A DNA stretch of 35,717 bases. Source: Clostridium thermobutyricum. Its GTDB lineage: Bacteria > Bacillota > Clostridia > Ch29. Position numbers and translations under genes: made by a program. Location of the stretch: the NCBI GenBank assembly GCA_016841565.1, contig JAENYX010000031.1, positions 1 to 35,717 of the forward strand, read 5' to 3'. Below the pieces are notes generated by a model. That model searched no databases. It was not told the origin of the DNA and worked only from the letters and a program-made list of their open reading frames with translations. Below are positions 1 through 6,863 of this stretch, piece after piece (position 1 is the stretch's first letter; each line of letters opens with the position of its first letter).

Positions 1-236
1 GTTACTATTTGATTATTATCCGAAGCCTTAGTAACTTCAACAATAATCCTTACAGACATATTAACCGATACTTCAAAAAAGTTATTTGTACCCTTGATTT
101 TTCTAAATCTAAGAGAGGGATGGGAAGGATCCTTCATAAATAATTCAATGGCTTTGAGAGCTTGTTTGCGGGTTTTATTATCCAGGGATTTGAATTGCTT
201 ATCGAATTTCCGGGTGGACCTGAACCGTCTAGTCAT
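1..236 (-). CDS. RelE/ParE-type toxin of a toxin-antitoxin pair (partial, C-terminus outside window)
   Basis: The reading frame opens at ATG 236 on the minus strand and runs off the window edge after 78 codons. The protein starts MTRRFRSTRKFDKQF and continues with a basic N-terminal helix pair. It then reads RFRKIKGTNNFFEVSVNMSVRIIVEV, the strand order (R-x-x-K-x-G ... W/F-E-x-R/S-V ... R-I-x) expected of the RelE/ParE/YafQ toxin fold. Members of this fold are usually ribosome-dependent mRNases or gyrase poisons; which applies here cannot be decided. It overlaps the upstream antitoxin by 8 bp, so the two are translationally coupled. Only the final strand and any catalytic residue there are missing. 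The family call is by fold pattern and operon context, not by a visible catalytic residue. Confidence 0.75.
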   Translation of the reverse strand, partial: MTRRFRSTRKFDKQFKSLDNKTRKQALKAIELFMKDPSHPSLRFRKIKGTNNFFEVSVNMSVRIIVEVTKASDNNQIV

Positions 237-519
237 CTTCCAGGCCCTCTAGGAATTCTTCTATATTTGAAACCTCACGAATCCTGCCTGTTTTAACATC
301 TTCCCCGGCTTCCAGAATATCCTCCTGGGTCTTCTTGTTCCAAAAGTATGCCTGACTGGAAGGAACCAGTTTATAAGGCTCCATTATGATTTTGTTTTTA
401 CTTATACGCACATCCAGCATATCTCCTTCGGATATTTTGAGCTTTTTTCTGACCTCCTTTGGCAGAGTAATCAGATTTCTCCTTTGTACGGAAACCTTGT
501 ATGATTTAGGTGTAGACAC
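229..519 (-). CDS. AbrB/MazE-family antitoxin
   Basis: A 96-residue protein with an AbrB/MazE/SpoVT-type swapped-hairpin DNA-binding domain near the N-terminus (RRNLITLPKEVRKKLKISEG, then DMLDVRISKNKIIMEP). This is the usual antitoxin half that binds its own promoter and, through the acidic C-terminal tail (EEFLEGLEDD), the toxin. GTG at 519 is chosen because the GGAGG motif (533-537) then lies about 10 nt upstream. An in-frame GTG at 531 would leave no spacing. The toxin gene overlaps its stop by 8 bp. A palindrome in the promoter just upstream fits autoregulation. Confidence 0.8.
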   Translation of the reverse strand: MSTPKSYKVSVQRRNLITLPKEVRKKLKISEGDMLDVRISKNKIIMEPYKLVPSSQAYFWNKKTQEDILEAGEDVKTGRIREVSNIEEFLEGLEDD

Positions 520-555
520 TGTCTGACGCACCTCCTTCTGCTTTTCTGTAATTAC

Positions 556-584
556 AGTATATACGTAAATACGTAATTTAACAA
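556..584 (-). promoter_or_regulatory. Promoter with embedded palindrome for the toxin-antitoxin operon
   Basis: On the minus strand a -35 TTGTTA (584-579) and a -10 TATACT (561-556) are separated by exactly 17 bp. The spacer contains TACGTA repeated twice around two bases (562-575), a perfect 14-bp dyad. A symmetric site between -35 and -10 is the standard place for an AbrB-type antitoxin to repress its own operon. The binding itself is inferred. Confidence 0.55.
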
Positions 585-816
585 TAAAGATTTACAAACT
601 GTTCTGCAGAACCTGTATAAGAAGATACAGCAAAACTTTTCCTGTCGGAAGGAAAATACCAATATTTGTTGAATGGTAAACTTATATATGTTGGCCTGGT
701 TGTGTATTGGTTCATATTAGTAGAAAAATTCGTAGTAGTAAACTTAGTTGTGCTAAAAGATAAATTGGAATTTGTAGAAGACATATTGTACACATTTGTC
801 AAGAAAGGAGTATATT

Positions 817-1131
817 ATGATTGGTTTTCTTAACCTTGGCAGCCTAGTGCTTGGCCTAATTGCTTGGATACTTCCTGTTGTTAGTCTAATGCAGCGTGGA
901 AAGCATGACCATAGGAATTGGGCGTCTCTTTCCATTGTGAGCATAAGTGCTTGTGCTATTTCGTTATGTCTCCAGATTTTCTATAGCTATCATCTGGTAA
1001 AGATAGCGGATTGGTCTGCTCTTATGGACATAACGGGTGCTGTGGCATTCGTCTCAGCAACTCTTCTAATTGTTACCATAATATTAAATGCAATCACTCT
1101 GATTGTATATCGGGACAGAACAGTCAAGTAG
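817..1131 (+). CDS. Small three-helix membrane protein, unknown function
   Basis: A 104-residue protein that is almost entirely membrane: hydrophobic stretches at about residues 3-25, 40-60 and 70-97, joined by a short basic loop (MQRGKHDHRNW). ATG 817 is chosen because AAAGGAG (804-810) lies 6 nt upstream; an in-frame TTG at 796 lacks a ribosome binding site. I recognise this as a conserved small membrane protein type seen in Clostridia, but I know of no function. It stands alone between the toxin-antitoxin operon and the SnoaL-like gene. Confidence 0.7.
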   Translation: MIGFLNLGSLVLGLIAWILPVVSLMQRGKHDHRNWASLSIVSISACAISLCLQIFYSYHLVKIADWSALMDITGAVAFVSATLLIVTIILNAITLIVYRDRTVK

Positions 1132-1266
1132 AATGTCAGATTTGAATTTGTAAGGTTTGAACAATTAATTCCTAATGCAAAAGGATTAACTCACACTTTT
1201 CTTATTATATGTGACAATCAAATATAAGAGGAAAAATTGGTTGCTCAGTATGGATAGTAAAAGCCA

Positions 1267-1293
1267 TTGAGAAAAAGTAATATATGATATAAT
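1267..1293 (+). promoter_or_regulatory. Possible promoter in the 1132-1454 gap
   Basis: TTGAGA (1267-1272) and TATAAT (1288-1293) are spaced 15 bp, shorter than ideal, about 160 nt upstream of the SnoaL-like gene. The rest of the 323-bp gap (1132-1454) is AT-rich and shows no other gene, repeat or clear structure. Confidence 0.3.
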
Positions 1294-1454
1294 TTACACC
1301 CTATTCTTATATGGTGCAATAGAGCTGAGAAGAATAATCCAGGCGTACAACGTCCTGTCGCACTATAAGATAAACGTGTGGCTTGGGAAAACAAAACATC
1401 TGCATAAGGGTAAAGAAAAGTCTTGTGGTAGAATAAATTTGGAGGGGATATTAT

Positions 1455-1868
1455 ATGGACAACAAATTACTGATTAAGGAGTTCTATGAAAAAATTGTAT
1501 CGAACAATCTAATAGACGAAATTGAAAAGTATGTTGCAACGGACTGTACCGTAAGAAGCGGCGAAAAATCAATACCGGTAGGATTAGAAGGTATGAAACA
1601 ACACGTGATTGATGTCAGAAAAACATATCCTGATTTAAAGATAAGAATTACCCGTCAATACCTTGATAATGATTATGTCATCTCGGAGATAATTACCGAA
1701 GGCACGCATCTTGGGGAATGGTTGGGAATCAAACCTTCAGGTAAAAAACTAGTTTTCACCGGAGTAAATATAGACCGGCTTGTTAACGGTAAAATAGTTG
1801 AACATGGCGGCGCAGCAAATATTTTTGATACATTCTGGGCAGAAAAAATTATTCGATCTTGTTCATAA
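1455..1868 (+). CDS. SnoaL-like / ester cyclase family protein
   Basis: 137 residues with the layout of the SnoaL-like branch of the NTF2-like fold. There is an N-terminal helix pair (LLIKEFYEKIVSNNLIDEIEKYV), a central PVGLEGMKQHVIDVRKTYPDLKIRITRQ segment, and strands ending ... EGTHLGEWLGIKPSGKKLVFTGVNIDRLVNGKIVEHGG. The pattern TH-x-G-x-W-x-G-x-x-P-S-G-K is typical of the family. Members include polyketide cyclases and many small proteins of unknown substrate, so the ligand cannot be named. GGAGGGG (1441-1447) lies 7 nt before the ATG. It is monocistronic and converges with the TetR gene. Confidence 0.8.
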   Translation: MDNKLLIKEFYEKIVSNNLIDEIEKYVATDCTVRSGEKSIPVGLEGMKQHVIDVRKTYPDLKIRITRQYLDNDYVISEIITEGTHLGEWLGIKPSGKKLVFTGVNIDRLVNGKIVEHGGAANIFDTFWAEKIIRSCS

Positions 1869-1913
1869 AAACAATACCTGCCAAGTAAGTTTACAATTCT
1901 GATGTCAGAGCAG

Positions 1914-1947
1914 TTGCAATGATGGAAAAGGAAATTTTCCGCTGCAA
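1914..1947. terminator. Hairpin between convergent genes
   Basis: An outer stem TTGCA/TGCAA (1914-1918 with 1943-1947) and an inner stem GGAAAA/TTTTCC (1924-1929 with 1935-1940) form a hairpin between the convergent SnoaL-like and TetR genes. No clear U-tract follows on either strand, so the terminator role is weak. Confidence 0.3.
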
Positions 1948-1980
1948 TTCGGGGAATTATATTTGCTGCTAACGCACTGC

Positions 1981-2583
1981 TTACTCAAGCTTGTCATTGA
2001 CAGGCTGCCCCGCCAGCCCATACAGCATTAAATCACATAATTCTTTCCACAAATCCTTGCTTTGGTTCTTAAGCATTTCGGGCTGCCTAAGTGTATTTTG
2101 ATACATTTTCAAATAAAGGGTAGCCGCTTCAATTGAAAGCTCTCTGCGTATATACCCTTCCCTACGGCCTTTTTCGATGAATTGACCTACGATATAGGGA
2201 TATTTGTGATTATAAAAATCATCTGCCAGCTTCTTTATCTCCGGGTCGGTATCCAGCAATGCTCTAAGAGCTTCCAGATTTATGTTATCTATAAAATCAT
2301 CATTCATTGTTACGGCACGCCTTAATAATTCAGGAAATGGCAGGTCGGTTTCCCACAGTTCCTTTCTTGCTTTCCAGCTGTTCTCAAGGAGGTTTATTGC
2401 TATATCCTTCATAAGGCCTTCCTTGCTCCCGAAATAATTATAGATACTGGCCGGTGCAACCCCTGCCTTTTGAGCGATTTCATTTATGGTGGTTTTGTCG
2501 GTGCCATACGTGCAAAAGAGCTCTAATGCGGCAGTGCGTATCTTTTCTTTTTTTAATTCAGTTCTACGTTCATACCCGTTCAT
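1981..2583 (-). CDS. TetR/AcrR-family transcriptional regulator
   Basis: 200 residues. The N-terminal 60 form a textbook TetR DNA-binding domain: IRTAALELFCTYG, TTINEIAQKAGVAPASIYNYFGSKEGLM with the helix-turn-helix at about residues 34-55. The helical remainder is the ligand/dimer domain, whose ligand is unknown. The ATG at 2583 is preceded by GGAGAGGTGA. It is divergent from the ABC exporter and shares its control region, so by the usual logic of this arrangement it represses the exporter and itself until an exported compound binds. That regulatory role is inference from position. Confidence 0.92.
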   Translation of the reverse strand: MNGYERRTELKKEKIRTAALELFCTYGTDKTTINEIAQKAGVAPASIYNYFGSKEGLMKDIAINLLENSWKARKELWETDLPFPELLRRAVTMNDDFIDNINLEALRALLDTDPEIKKLADDFYNHKYPYIVGQFIEKGRREGYIRRELSIEAATLYLKMYQNTLRQPEMLKNQSKDLWKELCDLMLYGLAGQPVNDKLE

Positions 2584-2615
2584 GTATTCTCACCTCTCCT
2601 TGATAATACCAAACA

Positions 2616-2695
2616 TTTTATAATATATCAATATATAATATATAAAACTTATTGACAAGAGCTTTAAATGTAGAATATTATAGATATAGTATAAT
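2616..2695. promoter_or_regulatory. Back-to-back promoters and candidate TetR operator
   Basis: Rightward: TTGACA (2652-2657), 18 bp, TATTAT (2676-2681), toward the ABC genes. Leftward: TTGTCA (2658-2653), 17 bp, TATATT (2635-2630), toward tetR. The two -35 boxes share the same bases on opposite strands, so polymerase cannot easily occupy both. An imperfect dyad with matching ends ttttata / tataaaa (2616-2622 with 2641-2647) covers the leftward -10 and spacer and is the best visible operator candidate. The region is very AT-rich, so chance symmetry is possible. Confidence 0.5.
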
Positions 2696-2732
2696 ACATC
2701 ATTATAGTTTATCTAAATTAGGAGGGCTGTAG

Positions 2733-3698
2733 ATGCATGCCATTGATATTCAAAATCTGACCAAGTCCTTTGGCGCAACCAAGGCATTGAAGGGAATTAA
2801 TCTGACAGTGAAACAAGGGGAAGTACACGGGTTTATCGGCCCCAACGGTGCCGGCAAGTCTACTACTATTCGCATCCTGCTGGGAATTCTGCGGAAAACG
2901 TCGGGGAAAGTGACACTGCTTGGCGGGGACCCCTGGCAGGACGCCGTTAAGCTGCATCGCCGGCTTGTATATGTCCCCGGTGATGTTACCTTGTGGCCCA
3001 ATCTTTCGGGAGGTGAAATCATTGACCTTCTTGGGCGGCTGCATGGAGGGCTTGACATCTCCCGGAAAAAACAACTGCTGGAGCACTTCCAGCTTGATCC
3101 AACCAAAAAGAGCGGAACCTATTCCAAGGGAAACCGGCAAAAGGTAGCTTTGGTGGCAGCCTTTTCCTGTCAAGCGGAATTGTATCTCCTGGATGAACCA
3201 ACCTCGGGGCTTGATCCGCTGATGGAGGTTATCTTCCAGGAATGCATAGCCCAAGTGAAAAAAAACGGCAGCACCGTGTTGCTGTCAAGCCATATCCTGT
3301 CGGAGGTGGAGGCCCTTTGCGACCGGGTAAGTATTATCCGGCGAGGGCAGATTGTAGAATCGGGAACTTTGGATGACCTTCAGCATCTTACCCGCACTAC
3401 CGTTAATGTGGAGACTGGCAGCGCTGCCATCGAGCTGGGGAAATTGTCCGGAGTTCATGATTTGTCGCAAGACGATCTGAAGTACCGTTTTTCTGTGGAT
3501 TCCAATGCCATGACAGAAGTGATGAAGGTGCTGCTGCCGCTGGGCATTAAATCTTTGACGGTTGAACCGCCCAGCCTGGAGGAGCTGTTCATGCGCCATT
3601 ATGGCGATGAAATAAATGAAAGGGGACACACCTCCTCTTCCGGGGCAAGTAAGAGGGGTAGTCAAAGGAATGTCTCCGATAAAAAGGTAGGTGATTGA
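2733..3698 (+). CDS. ABC-2 type exporter, ATP-binding protein
   Basis: 321 residues. Walker A GPNGAGKST at 36-44, signature segment YSKGNRQK at 130-137 (in place of LSGGQ, as is common in drug-export ABC-2 ATPases), Walker B LYLLDEP at 150-156, D-loop SGLD and the switch histidine in SSH at 185-187. After residue 205 comes a C-terminal regulatory extension, then a hydrophilic tail (HTSSSGASKRGSQ). ATG follows AGGAGGG by 7 nt. The partner permease begins at or just after its stop. Together they should export a hydrophobic compound at the cytoplasmic membrane; the family is often associated with polyketide or macrolide resistance. The substrate is unknown. Confidence 0.92.
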   Translation: MHAIDIQNLTKSFGATKALKGINLTVKQGEVHGFIGPNGAGKSTTIRILLGILRKTSGKVTLLGGDPWQDAVKLHRRLVYVPGDVTLWPNLSGGEIIDLLGRLHGGLDISRKKQLLEHFQLDPTKKSGTYSKGNRQKVALVAAFSCQAELYLLDEPTSGLDPLMEVIFQECIAQVKKNGSTVLLSSHILSEVEALCDRVSIIRRGQIVESGTLDDLQHLTRTTVNVETGSAAIELGKLSGVHDLSQDDLKYRFSVDSNAMTEVMKVLLPLGIKSLTVEPPSLEELFMRHYGDEINERGHTSSSGASKRGSQRNVSDKKVGD

Positions 3699-3700
3699 AC

Positions 3701-5314
3701 GTGAAACGGGATGATTTTGCGGGTACCGGAATACTTTTCAGACTATTTTTGCGCCGGGACCGCTTGCTGCTGCCTCTGTGGATATTTCTGCCTGTGGTTC
3801 TGGTTTTGGCAAATGCAGCTACTTTCATGGCTATGGACAGCCGGAGCCAGGGACTGCAGAGTGCTCTGACTGAATTTAACAATGACCCTTTGGTTTCATC
3901 CCTTCTTGGTCCGGTCATGTCCATTAGCCTTTCAGGAGCTATTGTTTGGCGGACCGTTTCACTGCTTGCTCTTGTCTTGGGGCTTGGAAGCCTGCTAACA
4001 GTAATCCGTCACACTCGTGCAGATGAAGAAACAGGTCGCAGCGAGTTGATTCGTGCCTATGTGGTAGGCCGCTATGCCAACCTGACTGCCGTGCTAATTC
4101 TGACCCTTGTCGGAAACCTGGCAGCAGGGGTGCTAATCGCCTTAAGTATCATTGGCCTTGGGGGCACTGCAGGCGGCTCCTTTCTGTTCGGAGCTACCAT
4201 ATCGGCCATTGGGTGCTTTTTTGCCGGAATAGGCACTTTTAGTGTTCAGCTCCGGGAAACCAGCGGAAGCGCCCGGGGAATTGGCGTAGCAGCTTTGGGC
4301 CTGGGAATGCTCCTGGCCATTTCGAATAATTTCGGAGGCGGCTATACCATATTAAGATGGATGACTCCCTTGGCATGGCAGAGGGTAACCAAGCCATTTG
4401 CCGGCAATCATGGCTGGAGCCTGCTGTATTCTGCTGTTTTTGCAGCTGTACCCAGCATTATTGCCTATGTACTTTCTTCCCGCAGAGATCTGGGAGCGGG
4501 TATTCTTTTGGCCCGTTCCGGTCCCCGGGAAGCAGCTCCTCATCTCTCCAGTCCTTTAGCACTGGCATGGAGGCTTCAAAAAAGAAATTTTTTGGGCTGG
4601 CTGGTGGGGACAGTATTGTATATTGTTGTGTTTGCAGCCATTTCTCCTGTTCTGTCCAATGCCGGCGGAATGAGTAATTGGCTGTCAGGCCTGGGCAGCA
4701 CAAATTGGACTGATAATGTGGGATTGGGCTATGTCTTTATTAGTATCGGCATCTATCTGATGTCACTTATTGTGGCTGTTTATGCCATGACCGCCGTATT
4801 GCGCCTGAAAAAAGAAGAAAATGAAGGCAGAACAGAAATGCTGCTGGACAAGCAGGTGGGTCGGTTTGGATGGATGAGCAGCCATTTGATGGTAGCAGCT
4901 TTAGGTTCTGCTGCTTTGCTGGTGGTCATGGGCATTGCAGGGGGACTTACTTATGGGGTTGCAACCGGCGATTTAAGCAATGGATTTTGGCACATTTTTG
5001 GCATGAGCGTTTCAAAAATCCCACCCGTATGGGTACTGGCGGGTGTAACAGCTTTATTGTATGGCTTATGGCCTCGAGTAACGGCACTGGGATGGGTGGT
5101 TTGGTTATCTTTTAATTTGTTGGAAGTTGCCTGGGAAACGCAGATAATTGACTGGTCACTGATGCGTATTTCTCCCTTCTCCTATGCCCACTATACTATT
5201 AAAATTTCGGATTTGTCTCTGCTTACATTGTTTTGGCTGCTTTGCCTTTCAGCTATACTGACGGGAATCGGATTATTTGGATTTAGAAACAGAGATGTCT
5301 TAACGAAAGCTTAA
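3701..5314 (+). CDS. ABC-2 type exporter, membrane permease
   Basis: About 537 residues with roughly 12 hydrophobic segments in two similar halves of about 250 residues, separated by a charged linker (SSRRDLGAGILLARSGPREAAPH). This double-length layout is that of the permeases paired with the preceding ATPase type, sometimes annotated as polyketide-antibiotic exporters. Each half has the same order: a helix, a large cytoplasmic segment with RxDEETGRSELIR or KKEENEGRTEMLL, then helices. Those two matching charged motifs support internal duplication. GTG 3701 is preferred, with AGGTAGG about 8 nt upstream; TTG at 3695 overlapping the ATPase stop is the alternative. It forms one operon with the ATPase gene. 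Confidence 0.88.
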   Translation: MKRDDFAGTGILFRLFLRRDRLLLPLWIFLPVVLVLANAATFMAMDSRSQGLQSALTEFNNDPLVSSLLGPVMSISLSGAIVWRTVSLLALVLGLGSLLTVIRHTRADEETGRSELIRAYVVGRYANLTAVLILTLVGNLAAGVLIALSIIGLGGTAGGSFLFGATISAIGCFFAGIGTFSVQLRETSGSARGIGVAALGLGMLLAISNNFGGGYTILRWMTPLAWQRVTKPFAGNHGWSLLYSAVFAAVPSIIAYVLSSRRDLGAGILLARSGPREAAPHLSSPLALAWRLQKRNFLGWLVGTVLYIVVFAAISPVLSNAGGMSNWLSGLGSTNWTDNVGLGYVFISIGIYLMSLIVAVYAMTAVLRLKKEENEGRTEMLLDKQVGRFGWMSSHLMVAALGSAALLVVMGIAGGLTYGVATGDLSNGFWHIFGMSVSKIPPVWVLAGVTALLYGLWPRVTALGWVVWLSFNLLEVAWETQIIDWSLMRISPFSYAHYTIKISDLSLLTLFWLLCLSAILTGIGLFGFRNRDVLTKA

Positions 5315-5402
5315 CATGGAAATATACAGTATATTCATATATAATATTGTTGGGTTGCAATATTGCCACGGTAATTCATACTGAATAAGTTATATAGGAT
5401 TA

Positions 5403-5411
5403 TGTTATAAT
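5403..5411 (+). promoter_or_regulatory. Extended -10 promoter before a structured leader
   Basis: TGTTATAAT (5403-5411) is a full extended -10 (TG-N-TATAAT), which can work without a good -35; none is obvious here. It would start transcription near 5418, placing the hairpin-rich stretch 5475-5567 at the 5' end of the transcript of the next gene. Confidence 0.4.
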
Positions 5412-5474
5412 AGCATCCGTTCCAATTGACTTAGAAAATATCGCGGATTTCACATTGTTTTATGTTGAAAAGGG

Positions 5475-5567
5475 TTAAGAAAGCAGTTCTTAAGGGTCTC
5501 GCTGCCCTGGCATGTACTAAGATCTTCGTTTTCCTTGTTAAGGATTTTGAGCTTCGGTATGCCAGGG
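5475..5567 (+). ncRNA. Structured leader or small RNA, class not recognised
   Basis: Three stems can be paired by eye: TTAAGAA/TTCTTAA (5475-5481 with 5487-5493), a 9-bp perfect CCCTGGCAT/ATGCCAGGG (5505-5513 with 5559-5567), and inside the latter TCCTT/AAGGA (5532-5536 with 5540-5544). The enclosed region is well ordered and lies between a promoter and a gene start. It lacks the signature sequences of the common riboswitches I know (T-box, SAM, TPP, glycine, c-di-GMP, cobalamin). It could be a cis-regulator of the following membrane protein or an independent small RNA. Confidence 0.35.
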
Positions 5568-5662
5568 TATTTCTATGGAGCTTTTGAGGATTATTTAATT
5601 AAGGCTGGAAATTATTTATATTGATACAGCTTGATGATACTCTATGGGAAAGGATGAATAAA

Positions 5663-6130
5663 ATGGTACTTGAACCTTGGGCGCAGACAGCCTTCAGTAT
5701 TATACCGACAGCCATAATAACAGTAATTATCGGAGTGTTGGTATGGAGCGTATATTTCATCATAAAGGAAAAAAGAAAAAGCTCTTCAGTAAACAGCAAT
5801 ATAATTGCCGGCAGCAATTTATACATAAGGGTTTTTGGAACTGATATCAAGAAAAGAACTGTGAACAAGGTTTTGCTGATATTGGGTGCTCTGCCTTTAC
5901 TGGTGTACCCTATGGCTATGATGGCAAACATGATGGCAATTGCCGCACTTTTTATGAGCGAGAATATTTCCAGTACCATATTGATGCTGTTATTTGTGAT
6001 TTTCACAAGCTCCTATCTGCTGACCTATCTGACATGTTTTGTTTTATACTTTAAGAAAAGAGATGAAACTATACTAATTTCGGTTATTCCGTTAATACAT
6101 ATAGCGGTTATTCTTCTGATACTAAACTAA
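5663..6130 (+). CDS. Integral membrane protein, unknown function
   Basis: About 155 residues. One N-terminal transmembrane helix (SIIPTAIITVIIGVLVWSVYFII) is followed by a charged loop (KEKRKSSS ... DIKKRTVNK), then three hydrophobic helices (LLILGALPLLVYPMAMMANMMA, TILMLLFVIFTSSYLLTYLTCFVLYF, ILISVIPLIHIAVILLILN). Start choice is uncertain: ATG 5663 has AAAGGA about 9 nt upstream, ATG 5654 overlaps that site, and TTG 5621 extends the frame by 14 residues. I do not recognise a function. The structured leader upstream is the only regulatory hint. Confidence 0.6.
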   Translation: MVLEPWAQTAFSIIPTAIITVIIGVLVWSVYFIIKEKRKSSSVNSNIIAGSNLYIRVFGTDIKKRTVNKVLLILGALPLLVYPMAMMANMMAIAALFMSENISSTILMLLFVIFTSSYLLTYLTCFVLYFKKRDETILISVIPLIHIAVILLILN

Positions 6131-6219
6131 TACCAATTTCCCAGCCCAAAAATATCTTCACGGGTCTTTATGCCCCGGAAATCTGCCTGGGTAAAAGGTA
6201 TGGTATACTGTAACCAACA

Positions 6220-6561
6220 TACAGGCAGCAGTGTACATTTTGTAAGCTAAGACACATTGAACTTCTTGACGCCGCACATATTATCCCGGACTCTAAAGAA
6301 CTGGGTTTACCATTAGTAAACAACGGCCTATCTCTATGCAAAATACATCATGCCGCATTCGACAGCAATATTATCGGAGTAACGCCCGATTACAGGATTA
6401 AAGTAAGAAAGGACATCCTCCTGGAAAAAGACGGGCCCATACTAGAATACGGATTCCAGCGGCTGCATAATAAAGAAATAATCCTTCCCAGAAGCAAGGA
6501 ACTCTGACCAGGCCAAGAAAAGCTAGAAATACGGTTTGATAGATTTATAAAAGCGGGATAG
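6220..6561 (+). pseudogene. HNH endonuclease (HNH_2-like) remnant, interrupted
   Basis: One frame reads through 113 codons from TAC 6220 to TAG 6559-6561 with one internal TGA at 6505-6507. It contains YRQQCTFCKLRHIELLDAAHIIPD, then LPLVNNGLSLCKIHHAAFDSNIIGV, then DYRIKVRKDIL. The order C-x2-C ... AAHI-P ... N-x6-C-x2-HH is that of HNH endonucleases used in restriction systems (HNH_2-like). A stop codon lies three codons before the readable part and no start or ribosome binding site is visible. The N-terminal recognition portion is absent. The TGA probably replaces a Trp codon, since the frame continues sensibly for 17 more codons. This is a decayed fragment, not a working gene. Confidence 0.7.
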
Positions 6562-6830
6562 ATACCGACTATAAGACAAAGGAAGCAATGCTGTGCCTTA
6601 AAACTCTACATACAGAGTAACGGTAACAGAATAGGATTTAACACATGGAACCAAGTAATTGTTCCTTTCGTCTTATATATCTGTGATGGAGTTTTTAATG
6701 GTACTTGTTGTTTTTCCGTTGTTATCGCTTTTGTTTGGGGTAATCTGATATGGACATTCGTTTACTCCATACTGTCCTTAATAGGGTCGGGGATAGTTGG
6801 CTAGGTCAAAAAGTAAAAACAGGCTTGGAA

Positions 6831-6839
6831 TGATATAAA
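6831..6839 (+). promoter_or_regulatory. Extended -10 before the SH3 lipoprotein gene
   Basis: TGATATAAA (6831-6839) matches an extended -10 element and lies about 25 nt before the lipoprotein start. The -35 position is poor. The rest of the gap 6562-6863 holds a short hydrophobic reading frame near 6694 that ends after about 20 codons and looks like decayed sequence. Nothing else is seen there. Confidence 0.3.
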
Positions 6840-6863
6840 GCAATGATATAGGAGGAAAAGATA

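Noticed and set aside
601..612. Perfect palindrome GTTCTGCAGAAC
   Set aside because: It resembles a reversed SOS box, but the Gram-positive LexA site is GAAC-N4-GTTC, so the half-sites face the wrong way. No damage-response gene is nearby.
578..802. Minus-strand 74-codon frame rich in Ser, Thr and Asn
   Set aside because: It has no ribosome binding site, and its composition reflects AT-rich intergenic DNA. It overlaps the upstream region of the small membrane protein gene.
6505..6507. In-frame TGA that might encode selenocysteine in the HNH fragment
   Set aside because: There is no downstream selenocysteine hairpin visible, the N-terminus is missing and another stop lies just upstream. Ordinary decay explains it better.
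6694..6798. Hydrophobic reading frame in two pieces (about 20 and 18 codons)
   Set aside because: It needs a frameshift to join, lacks a ribosome binding site, and may be chance or the remains of a membrane gene. Too weak to annotate.
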